NCBI GenBank assembly: GCA_013822345.1
Contig: PNKH01000066.1
Location: 1 to 44,428 of the forward strand
DNA: 44,428 nucleotides
Source: Isosphaera sp.
Lineage (GTDB): Bacteria; Planctomycetota; Planctomycetia; Gemmatales; Gemmataceae
Direction: 5' to 3'
A program made the translations under genes and the position numbers. A model generated the notes under the pieces. That model made no database searches, was not told the origin of the DNA, and worked only from the letters and a program-made list of their open reading frames with translations. Of this stretch, positions 24,235-30,441 are shown in pieces (the first letter of the stretch is position 1; every line of letters begins with the position of its first letter).

Positions 24235-25068
24235 TCACGCCGCCTTCGCCGCCGCGACCCCGGGTTCGCCCTTCGGAACCACCGGCACCGGCCGGCCGGC
24301 CGGCCGGGCCAGGCGGTCGGCCACCCGGAACGGGTTCAGCACCTCCAGCACCCGCACGTCGGCCGCCATCCCCGGGAACCGACCACCGACCTCACCCGCC
24401 GCCCGGAACGCCGGCGGGCCGAGCAACACCACCCGCTCGCCCCCGACCCGCGGCACCGCCGCCAACGGCATCTCCGGCCACAACCAGTGGTCGCACCCGC
24501 CGAACCCGGTCGGCAACTCGCCGTCCGGCCCGAGCGCCGCCGGGGTGTACATCTGGAACCGAGCCGCCGGGTCGCCGGTCGCTGCGGCCATCAGGGCGTG
24601 GAACCGCCCGACCTCCGCGACCCCGCGCACCGCCAGCCGGAACCCGGTCCGCGCCGCCGGGCGGAGCACCACGAACACCTCGTCGTCGGGGACCGCGAGC
24701 ACGGCGGCGAGGTCGGCCGCGGCCGGGCAGGTCGGGGCCAGCGCCGCGGCCGCGGCCGCCAACCCCGGCACCGCCCGCGCGACGTGCCGCACCTCCACCG
24801 ACGCGCACAGCATGGGCATCTCCGCGGCGACGCGGCCCGCCAACTCGGCGTGCGGGTCGGCGGCCGGCGGCCGGGCGGCTTTCAGGGCGGCCTGGCGGCG
24901 CGGGTCGAAGAAGAAGACCGGCGGTTCCTTCCACCGCGGCCGCGGCCGGCGGGCGGCGGACGCGAGGTCGGCGGCGAGGCGGGTGAGGCGCGGGACGGCG
25001 GCGTACCCGGCGTCGGGGGTGGGGGTCGGGCGGGTCGGGGCGGCGCAGTCGGCCAGCCGGGCGGTCAT
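24235..25068 (-). CDS. hypothetical protein, alanine/proline-rich
   Basis: A 277-residue protein with a GGAGG about ten bases before its ATG. The N-terminal third is Arg/Pro/Ala-rich (ARRPRPRWKEPPVFFFDPRR). The rest looks like a folded mixed alpha/beta domain (DEVFVVLRPAARTGFRLAVRGVAEVGRFHALM, GGCDHWLWPEMPLAAVPRVGGERVVLLGPPAF). No signal peptide or membrane segment. I recognise no family. It is convergent with the preceding cassette and about 55 bases downstream of the RelE-like pair on the same strand. Confidence 0.65.
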   Translation of the reverse strand: MTARLADCAAPTRPTPTPDAGYAAVPRLTRLAADLASAARRPRPRWKEPPVFFFDPRRQAALKAARPPAADPHAELAGRVAAEMPMLCASVEVRHVARAVPGLAAAAAALAPTCPAAADLAAVLAVPDDEVFVVLRPAARTGFRLAVRGVAEVGRFHALMAAATGDPAARFQMYTPAALGPDGELPTGFGGCDHWLWPEMPLAAVPRVGGERVVLLGPPAFRAAGEVGGRFPGMAADVRVLEVLNPFRVADRLARPAGRPVPVVPKGEPGVAAAKAA

Positions 25069-25122
25069 CGGGCGCGTCCTCCGTGACGGGCACCGGATTA
25101 GACCCCGACCCGGCGGGCCGGT

Positions 25123-25434
25123 TCAACCCGAACCCGGGCGGCGGCGGACCCCGAGCAGGCGGAACCGGCCGACGTTCACCTCCCGCCGCCCGGCGTGGAC
25201 CGCGAACACCACCCCGAGCGGGCCGATGATCGCGACCCGGAGTTCGCCGAACACCGGCAGCCGATACCGGGACTCCCCGAGTTCGTCGGCGTACCACGTC
25301 AGCCCGCGGTCGAGGGCCCGGGCGGCCGCCAATGCCTCGGCCCGCCGCCCCTGGCGGCCGGCGAGGGCCACCGCCTCTTCCAGCTGGGCCAGCACCGCCG
25401 CGGCGGCCGACACCCGGAACGGGACGACGGCCAT
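25123..25434 (-). CDS. RelE/ParE-like small protein, possible toxin
   Basis: A 103-residue basic protein. The part ALDRGLTWYADELGESRYRLPVFGELRVAIIGPLGVVFAVHAGRREVNVGRFRLLG has the helix-helix-then-strands order of RelE/ParE toxins, with the closing basic strand (VGRFRLLGVRRR). Catalytic residues cannot be assigned with certainty. Its ATG overlaps the stop of the upstream gene (TGATG), the classic arrangement of a toxin-antitoxin operon with the partner first. The partner (151 aa) is longer than usual antitoxins and I do not recognise it. A plain structural role is also possible. Confidence 0.6.
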   Translation of the reverse strand: MAVVPFRVSAAAAVLAQLEEAVALAGRQGRRAEALAAARALDRGLTWYADELGESRYRLPVFGELRVAIIGPLGVVFAVHAGRREVNVGRFRLLGVRRRPGSG

Positions 25435-25889
25435 CAGCGCCCCCCGTCGTGTTCCCGCTCCAGCCGGGCGAGGATCTCGCTGATCGTCTCCGACGACCCG
25501 GGCTGGTCGGCGAGCTCGGCGAAATACTCGTCGGTGAACGGCGCGTCGTCCGGGAACGCGGCGTCGTGCAGCTTGAAGAACTCCGCGGCGAGCCGCTGCC
25601 GCTCGGCGGCCAGGCCCGGCACGTCGGCGGACGCCGGCGGGTGCGGCGGTAGCGGTTCGCCCTGGGTCACCGCCCGCAGCACCGCCCACACCTCGTCCAG
25701 CGACATCTCCGGCGGGGTCGCCCGCAGCTCCCGCTCGACGTCCGCCGCCAGCACCCCGTCGGTGCCGTCGGCCTCGTCGAGCAGCCCGCGGCACCAGTGG
25801 CGGAGTTTCGCGCATTGCGCCCGCAGCAGCAACCGCTCCCGCGCCGGGTCGAGCCCGGCGGCGGCCGTCTCGGGGGTGTCGTGTGCCAT
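25434..25889 (-). CDS. unknown protein coupled to the RelE-like gene
   Basis: A 151-residue acidic, largely helical protein behind a strong purine-rich binding site (GAGGAGGAG before the ATG). Segments include LDPARERLLLRAQCAKLRHWCRGLLDEADG, a linker (PLPPHPPASADVPG) and FFKLHDAAFPDDAPFTDEYFAELADQPG...SEILARLERE. The stop overlaps the next start by two bases. It could be the antitoxin of the pair, given its acidity and position, but no ribbon-helix-helix or HTH DNA-binding motif is evident. Confidence 0.62.
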   Translation of the reverse strand: MAHDTPETAAAGLDPARERLLLRAQCAKLRHWCRGLLDEADGTDGVLAADVERELRATPPEMSLDEVWAVLRAVTQGEPLPPHPPASADVPGLAAERQRLAAEFFKLHDAAFPDDAPFTDEYFAELADQPGSSETISEILARLEREHDGGR

Positions 25890-25930
25890 ACCGCTCCTCC
25901 TCGTTCCCCCATCCTACCCCACGTCACCCG

Positions 25931-26884
25931 TCACTCCAACCGGAAGCCATCCTTGCCGACCGTCAGCTTCGTCTTCCCCTTCAGCCGGTCGTACACCGCC
26001 TCCATCCCCTTCACGTCGTCGAACCACCCGACCGCGTACGCCGCCCCGAAGCTCTCGCCGGCCTTCACCGGCCGGCGGTGCAGCTCCTCGATGAACGACA
26101 CGTACCCGCGCTGGTGGCACCACGCCTCGCACACCGCCGCCGGGTCGAGCGTCATCCCGGCCAGCCACGGCCCCGGCTTCCCGTCCACCTTCACCTGGTA
26201 CGCCCGGATCATCCGCTCCGGCGGCTTCGCCCCGCGCCGGTACAGGAACTTGGCGTCCGGGCCGAAGTCGTCCTTGAATTCCGCCGCCGGGACGTAGGGC
26301 TTGTCGAGGTAGCTGAGGTAGACCTGCTCGAACGTGTCGCCGGCCTTGTGCTTGATGTGCCCCGGCATGTCGATGCGGTAGAACAGGTCGTCGACCGCGT
26401 TCACGCTGGTGATCTTCTCCGCCGACAGGAAGTACCGCAGCCCGGGCTGGAAGACGAGCGTCTGCTCCCACGTCGAGCCGGCCTTGTACCCCTTCCCCGG
26501 GTCGGTGAACGTGAACCGGACGGTGACCGCGACGAACCCCTTCCCGCGGACGATCTCGGGCTTCAGCTCCTTCGCCTTCGTGCAGACCTGCGGCCCCTCG
26601 ACGTAGTGCTTCGGCAGGTCGCCGTGCAGCTTCGGGTCGCGGAGGTAGCCGTCGTCGCGCCACCCCGGGGCGAGCAGGAAGTCCATGACGTGCAGGCCGA
26701 AGCCGAGGTCGCGGGCCTTCGTCCTCTTGTCCACCAGGCCGCCGGCGGCGGTGCCGCTGACGTACCCCTTCGTCTTGATCCGGGCGACCAGGGCGTCGGT
26801 CTCGACCTCGACGAAGTCGTCCCCGGTCCGGACCTCGGGGTCGGCGGCCGGGGACAGCAGGGCGAGCGCGAGGACGGCGTTCAC
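25931..26884 (-). CDS. secreted protein, probable beta-sandwich fold, unknown
   Basis: A 317-residue protein from a GTG at 26884, giving a short signal peptide (VNAVLALALLSPAAD). A longer frame from 26995 is rejected because its extra 37 codons come from the family B palindrome. The mature part begins VRTGDDFVEVETDALVARIKTKGYVSG and has many alternating strands (EIVRGKGFVAVTVRFTFTDPGKG, WEQTLVFQPGLRYFLSAEKI, DLFYRIDMPGHIKHK), resembling galactose-mutarotase-like or lyase-associated beta sandwiches. No catalytic residues can be assigned. Planctomycetes export many such proteins for polysaccharide breakdown; that role is only inferred. Confidence 0.68.
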   Translation of the reverse strand: MNAVLALALLSPAADPEVRTGDDFVEVETDALVARIKTKGYVSGTAAGGLVDKRTKARDLGFGLHVMDFLLAPGWRDDGYLRDPKLHGDLPKHYVEGPQVCTKAKELKPEIVRGKGFVAVTVRFTFTDPGKGYKAGSTWEQTLVFQPGLRYFLSAEKITSVNAVDDLFYRIDMPGHIKHKAGDTFEQVYLSYLDKPYVPAAEFKDDFGPDAKFLYRRGAKPPERMIRAYQVKVDGKPGPWLAGMTLDPAAVCEAWCHQRGYVSFIEELHRRPVKAGESFGAAYAVGWFDDVKGMEAVYDRLKGKTKLTVGKDGFRLE

Positions 26885-26929
26885 GGTGGTACTCCGGGGG
26901 AGGTGATGTGCCCCGGATTGTACCCGACC

Positions 26930-26993
26930 GGCGAGCCGGGAGCGTGAGCGACCGGAGGAACGTTCCTCCGGTCGCTCACGCTCCCGGCTCGCC
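26930..26993. repeat. 64-bp perfect loop-free palindrome (family B, copy 3)
   Basis: Arms 26930-26961 and 26962-26993 (32 bases each) are exact complements with no loop; the centre is GGAGGAACGTTCCTCC. The outer part matches the arms at 6344-6406. It starts nine bases after the stop of the HEAT-repeat gene (minus strand, stop at 27002) and upstream of the secreted protein gene. Confidence 0.95.
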
Positions 26994-27001
26994 AACTCGA
27001 C

Positions 27002-28030
27002 TCACGGGGCCGTCGCCGGGCGGACGTTCGGGTCGACGCGGCCCGGCGGGTTCCGGTGGAAGTACCCGGCGACCCGGCGGACGGTCCCGTCCGGGTCGGC
27101 CCCGGCCACCTCGCCGACCCACGCCGGGGCGTTCAGCCGGCGCTCGACGGTCACCTCGACCGCCACCCGCGCCGCGGCCGCCCGGACCGCCGGCTCCGGG
27201 TCCCGGCTCAGCCGCTCCAACCACGGCTCCGGGTCGGCCACGTCCCGCCCGTACCGCAGGTCGAGCAAAAGGTCGAGCCGCTCCAGCGGGTCCGGGTCGG
27301 CGAGCCGCCGACCGAGGTCGATGTCGGCCGCCGACCGGTCCCGGCCGACCAGCACGTCCCGGCACACTTGGCGGACCCCGGCGTCCGGGTCGTGCAGGTA
27401 CCGGAACAGGTCCTCGTCGGCGACCAGCTGCTCCTCCCCGGACGCCGCGACCGCGAACAGGGCCGCCCGCCGCACCTCCGCCTCCGGGGCGGCCAGCAGC
27501 GGCAGCACCTCCGGCCGCATCCGCACGTCCGGGTGGATGGCCACCCGGGCGGTCAGCACCCGGACCGCCGGGTCCGCCGTCCGCAGCCCGGCCGCGACCG
27601 CCGCCCGGCACCGGTCGGCGTGCGCCGCCCCGGTCTTGGTGAGCACCAGCGGCAGGAGTTCGAGCACCGCCCGCCGCCCGCCGTCGTCGCACCCGTCGAA
27701 CGCGTCGAGCAGCCGGCCGGCGACGGCGTCCGCCCGCGGGTCGCCGTCGGGTATTCCGGTCAGCACCCGCCCGACCGCCGCTGCCGCGGCCGCCCGGGTC
27801 GGCTCGTCGCCGCCGCGGACGAACCCGACCAGGCGGTCCAGGCCGGGGTCGCCGAGGGCGGCGAGGCGGTCGGCGGCGGCCGCCCGGTCGGCGTCGGTGG
27901 CGGCCGACCGGAGGCTACGGGCGGCGAACCCGGCCTTCAGCTCGGCGGCGTTCGTCCACGCCCAGGCCCCCGCGGCCGCCCCGACCGCCAGGACGCCCAG
28001 CCCGACCCGGAGCACCCACTTCCGCGCCAT
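27002..28030 (-). CDS. HEAT-repeat protein with N-terminal membrane anchor
   Basis: A 342-residue protein. An N-terminal helix (MARKWVLRVGLGVLAVGAAAGAWAW) is an uncleaved signal or anchor. The rest is a repeat solenoid with HEAT/PBS-like units: ALGDPGLDRLVGFVRGGDEPTRAAAAAAVGRVL, LLAAPEAEVRRAALFAVAASGE, YLHDPDAGVRQVCRDVLVGRD, RLSRDPEPAVRAAAARVAVEV. Such solenoids bind proteins; no enzymatic site is visible. The ATG at 28030 has GGAGGGG upstream; an earlier in-frame start at 28114 would add Cys/Pro-rich sequence without coding character. It is divergent from the secreted gene at 28174. Confidence 0.8.
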   Translation of the reverse strand: MARKWVLRVGLGVLAVGAAAGAWAWTNAAELKAGFAARSLRSAATDADRAAAADRLAALGDPGLDRLVGFVRGGDEPTRAAAAAAVGRVLTGIPDGDPRADAVAGRLLDAFDGCDDGGRRAVLELLPLVLTKTGAAHADRCRAAVAAGLRTADPAVRVLTARVAIHPDVRMRPEVLPLLAAPEAEVRRAALFAVAASGEEQLVADEDLFRYLHDPDAGVRQVCRDVLVGRDRSAADIDLGRRLADPDPLERLDLLLDLRYGRDVADPEPWLERLSRDPEPAVRAAAARVAVEVTVERRLNAPAWVGEVAGADPDGTVRRVAGYFHRNPPGRVDPNVRPATAP

Positions 28031-28173
28031 GACCCCGCCCCTCCGTGCGAACGTACAGCGGGGGAGGCTAACCCGGGCGGCGCGGGCGGGGCAAGGGCAA
28101 CCGGAATCGCTCATGCCGGCGGGGCCGGCGGTTCGATCAGGACGGGGCGGTCCTCACGGGCGAGGGAACCATC

Positions 28174-28890
28174 ATGAGCCGGGCGAGCCGGGCACTCGGG
28201 GTGCTCTTGGGTGGTGCGGTCGGGGCGGCGGGGGCGCACGCGGGCCCGCCCGCCCCGGCGATGCCGGCGCCCGCGGCGGTCGCCCCGGCGGCCAGGCCGA
28301 CCCTCGCCGACTCGGTCCGGCCGGAGTTCCGGGACGCGGTGACGGCGGTGGTGCGGCAGCCGACGATCACCACCCGGGCGGCCGGGGAGCCGGTGGTGTG
28401 CACGGTGGCGGTGTACGAGTGGCTGTTCGACCACCCGGACCGGGTGGCGCTGGCGTGGCAGCGGCTGAAGGTGCCGGCGATCACCATCACCGACCTGGGC
28501 GGCGGGCGGTTCGCGTGGACGGACGAGAACGGGAGCGAGGTGGTGTGGCAGACGGTCGGGACGTTCCCGGACGGGCGGGTGTGGTACGCGACCGGGAAGG
28601 TGAAGGCCGGGCGGCTGGCGCCGGCGATCCCGGTGCAGGGGGTGATCGTGGTGAGTCACCCGCGGAAGGCGGAGAAGGACGGGGTGGCGGTGTTCGCCCC
28701 GAGCGCCCAGGCGTACCTGCACAGCGACAGCCGGGCGGCGAACCTGGCCCTGCGGGCGCTCGGGCCGCAGGCCCCGAAGCTGGCCGAGGACGCGGCCGGG
28801 CAGCTGCTGGACTTCTTCGGCGGGATGGCGAACCACGTGCAACAGAACCCGAAGGACGCCGACGCCCTCCTCGGCCCGCCGCGGAAGTGA
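28174..28890 (+). CDS. secreted protein of unknown function
   Basis: A 238-residue protein with a signal peptide (MSRASRALGVLLGGAVGAAGAHA, cleavage after AHA likely) and an alanine/proline-rich linker. The folded part (LADSVRPEFRDAVTAVVRQPTITTRAAGEPVVCTVAVYEWLFDHPDRVALAWQRL...) contains GGGRFAWTDENGSEVVWQTVGTF and a C-terminal helix (AEDAAGQLLDFFGGMANHVQQ). No known family. GAGGG precedes the start. Export across the cytoplasmic membrane is the only firm inference. Confidence 0.72.
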   Translation: MSRASRALGVLLGGAVGAAGAHAGPPAPAMPAPAAVAPAARPTLADSVRPEFRDAVTAVVRQPTITTRAAGEPVVCTVAVYEWLFDHPDRVALAWQRLKVPAITITDLGGGRFAWTDENGSEVVWQTVGTFPDGRVWYATGKVKAGRLAPAIPVQGVIVVSHPRKAEKDGVAVFAPSAQAYLHSDSRAANLALRALGPQAPKLAEDAAGQLLDFFGGMANHVQQNPKDADALLGPPRK

Positions 28891-28897
28891 CGGTCCC

Positions 28898-28913
28898 GAC
28901 GCACCCTACGGGT
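28898..28913. repeat. isolated half-site of family E
   Basis: CGACGCACCCTACGGG repeats exactly the right end of the inverted repeat at 11374-11468. It lies in the 29-base gap between two convergent genes, eight bases after the stop of the secreted protein gene. Confidence 0.6.
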
Positions 28914-28919
28914 CGGCCG

Positions 28920-29480
28920 TCAGTCGCCGTGGATCTTCCGCAGTCGGGGCGACAGCCGCAGGATCCACTGCACCCGCTCGAACTCGTCGAGCCAGTCCTG
29001 CACCGCCCGCACCTGGACCGGGTCGTCCGCCTTCACCAGCCCGGTCGCGCACCCCTCCCCGGTCAGCCGTTCGACCAGCTCCCGGTACTTGGCCAGGGTC
29101 CGCTCGCCGTACCGGGCGACCTCATGCCCGTCCTCGGAGAAGAACACCGCGACCGGGACGCGGTTCCCGCCGTTGATCTTCAGCTCGGCCTGCACGTCGG
29201 CGTGCTCGTCCCGGTCGAGGTACCGGGTGACGACCACCGGGGCGGCCTCGGCGAACCGCTCGAACGCCGGGCACTGCGACGCGCAGTCCCCGCACCACGC
29301 CCCGGCCAGGACGAGGACGTTCGTCCGGCGGGTGAACTTGCCGAGGAGCTGCCGCTGGGCGTCGGTGAGGCGGGTCTGGTCGGCGGCCCGCTGCCACTTC
29401 GCCCGGTCGGCGTCGGACCCGTACCTCGCCAGGAACTCGGCCAGCGGCAGCCCGGCCGAAAACTTCTCGAACAGGTTCAT
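28920..29480 (-). CDS. thioredoxin-fold protein
   Basis: A 186-residue cytoplasmic protein. After an N-terminal helical part (MNLFEKFSAGLPLAEFLARYGSDADRAKWQ) comes a thioredoxin-like domain: strand NVLVLAGAWCGDCASQCP with the active-site motif WCGDC (Cys63, Cys66), strand VVVTRYLDRDEHADVQ, and the cis-proline segment NRVPVAVFFSEDG. A C-terminal helical extension follows. The ATG at 29480 is chosen for its binding site (GGAGGCGATCC); an upstream in-frame start would add glycine/proline-rich sequence. No signal peptide, so it is likely a cytoplasmic disulphide reductase. The exact partner is not identifiable. Confidence 0.8.
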   Translation of the reverse strand: MNLFEKFSAGLPLAEFLARYGSDADRAKWQRAADQTRLTDAQRQLLGKFTRRTNVLVLAGAWCGDCASQCPAFERFAEAAPVVVTRYLDRDEHADVQAELKINGGNRVPVAVFFSEDGHEVARYGERTLAKYRELVERLTGEGCATGLVKADDPVQVRAVQDWLDEFERVQWILRLSPRLRKIHGD

Positions 29481-29549
29481 GGGATCGCCTCCGCGCGGCC
29501 GCCACAACCCGGCACCACGTCCCGGCGTTGTTGGGCGTTCCGGATTTGG

Positions 29550-29557
29550 TATAGAAT
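29550..29557 (+). promoter_or_regulatory. candidate -10 box of the unknown/HEPN pair
   Basis: TATAGAAT lies 71 bases before the ATG at 29628, and four bases before a pair of direct repeats. It is one of the few AT-rich words in this divergent gap. A convincing -35 is not identified (TTGTTGGGC at 29529-29537 is near the right distance). Confidence 0.45.
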
Positions 29558-29560
29558 CCG

Positions 29561-29582
29561 GTGTGTACACCGTGTCTACACC
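29561..29582 (+). promoter_or_regulatory. tandem 11-bp direct repeat, candidate operator
   Basis: GTGTGTACACC (29561-29571) is directly followed by GTGTCTACACC (29572-29582), differing in one base; each unit is close to palindromic (GTGT-ACAC). The spacing of 11 bases is one helical turn, so a dimeric repressor could bind both units on one DNA face. It lies just after the candidate -10, a usual place for autoregulation of small operons. Confidence 0.5.
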
Positions 29583-29627
29583 TCGCCCGGGCCCCGACCC
29601 GCTACCCACCCGACCGGAGGTCTGACG

Positions 29628-30101
29628 ATGGCCGACGCCAGCGCCACCCGGCGGAGGTACGCCCGGCTGCACTTCACCGACGGCGAGGTGATCGTCACCC
29701 CGAAGGACCGGTACATCTTCCTGATCAGCGCGACTCGTGCGGCCGAGGCGTGCCGGGAAGCGGTGCGGGTGGACCAGCGGGTCCGGCAGTTCGAGTCGGA
29801 GTTACTGGTCCCGCTCCATTCCTGGTGCAAGGCCCGGGCCGGTAAGATCCGGGCGTGCTACCTCCCCCTGCCGGTCGGACACCTCCAGGTGTTCGCGGTC
29901 ACCAACAGCCCGGCGTACGACTTCGCACTCGGGGAGGAGATGGCGGCTCTGGAGCGGGAGTTGGCCCGGGCCGGCTGGCGGGTCGGGGTGTCGCAACTCC
30001 CCGCCACCGACCCGGCCACCCAGGAAACCTTCTTCAGCCCCGAAGGGGCGCTGGAGGTGTATGCCGACCGCGGACCAGCACCGGCGGAAGGCGGAGAGTA
30101 A
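29628..30101 (+). CDS. unknown small protein, first gene of a HEPN-containing pair
   Basis: A 157-residue soluble protein behind a good binding site (GGAGG) and a candidate operator. It starts basic (MADASATRRRYARLHFTDGEVIVTPKDRYIFLISATRAAEACREAV), then RVRQFESELLVPLHSWCKARAGKIRACYLPLPVGHLQVFAVTNSPAYDFALGEEMAALERELARAG, an alpha/beta arrangement without a known family. The following HEPN gene starts inside its last 41 bases. In other bacteria, HEPN genes of this size are often coupled to nucleotidyltransferase (MNT) antitoxins; this protein has no MNT motif, so it would be a different partner. Confidence 0.68.
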   Translation: MADASATRRRYARLHFTDGEVIVTPKDRYIFLISATRAAEACREAVRVDQRVRQFESELLVPLHSWCKARAGKIRACYLPLPVGHLQVFAVTNSPAYDFALGEEMAALERELARAGWRVGVSQLPATDPATQETFFSPEGALEVYADRGPAPAEGGE

Positions 30102-30435
30102 CCGCCGGTTCCTCGACACCATCTCCCGCGACGACTTCCCGGACTGGGTGGTCGTCGCGGCGTTCTACACCGCCGTCCACCTTGTGGAGCGCCTCCGGGC
30201 GTCCGCCGGCCACGGGCACAGCACCGGGCAAGAGGACCGGCTGGCCCACGTCCGGGAGTTCCACCCGGATGTCCACACCGCGTACCACCAGCTCCAGAAC
30301 GCCGCCTGGCTCGCCCGGTACCAGTCCCGGGCGGACTTCTTCGACCAGTTCCAACCGGAACAGGTGACCTCCCTCCTCGTCGGCCGGTACCTCGCCCAAC
30401 TCGAAGGGTACGTCGCCGACCGGCTCGACCGCTGA
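30061..30435 (+). CDS. small HEPN-domain protein
   Basis: A 124-residue helical protein of the HEPN superfamily: ESNRRFLDTISRDDFPDWVVVAAFYTAVHLVERLRASAGHGHS, then REFHPDVHTAYHQLQNAAWLARYQSRADFF. The AFYTAVHLVER helix followed by a Gly/His turn and the LQNAAWLARY helix is the usual layout of small HEPN proteins linked to toxin-antitoxin or defence loci. Its ATG is preceded by GGAGGTGT inside the previous gene, and the two frames overlap by 41 bases, so expression is coupled. A canonical R-x4-6-H dyad is not clearly present; nuclease activity is uncertain. A convergent gene ends six bases downstream. Confidence 0.68.
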   Translation: MPTADQHRRKAESNRRFLDTISRDDFPDWVVVAAFYTAVHLVERLRASAGHGHSTGQEDRLAHVREFHPDVHTAYHQLQNAAWLARYQSRADFFDQFQPEQVTSLLVGRYLAQLEGYVADRLDR

Positions 30436-30441
30436 CCGCGG

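Noticed and set aside
26885-26995. Longer N-terminus for the secreted protein at 25931-26884
   Set aside because: The extra residues (MASRERERPEERS...) are encoded by the family B palindrome and would hide the signal peptide.
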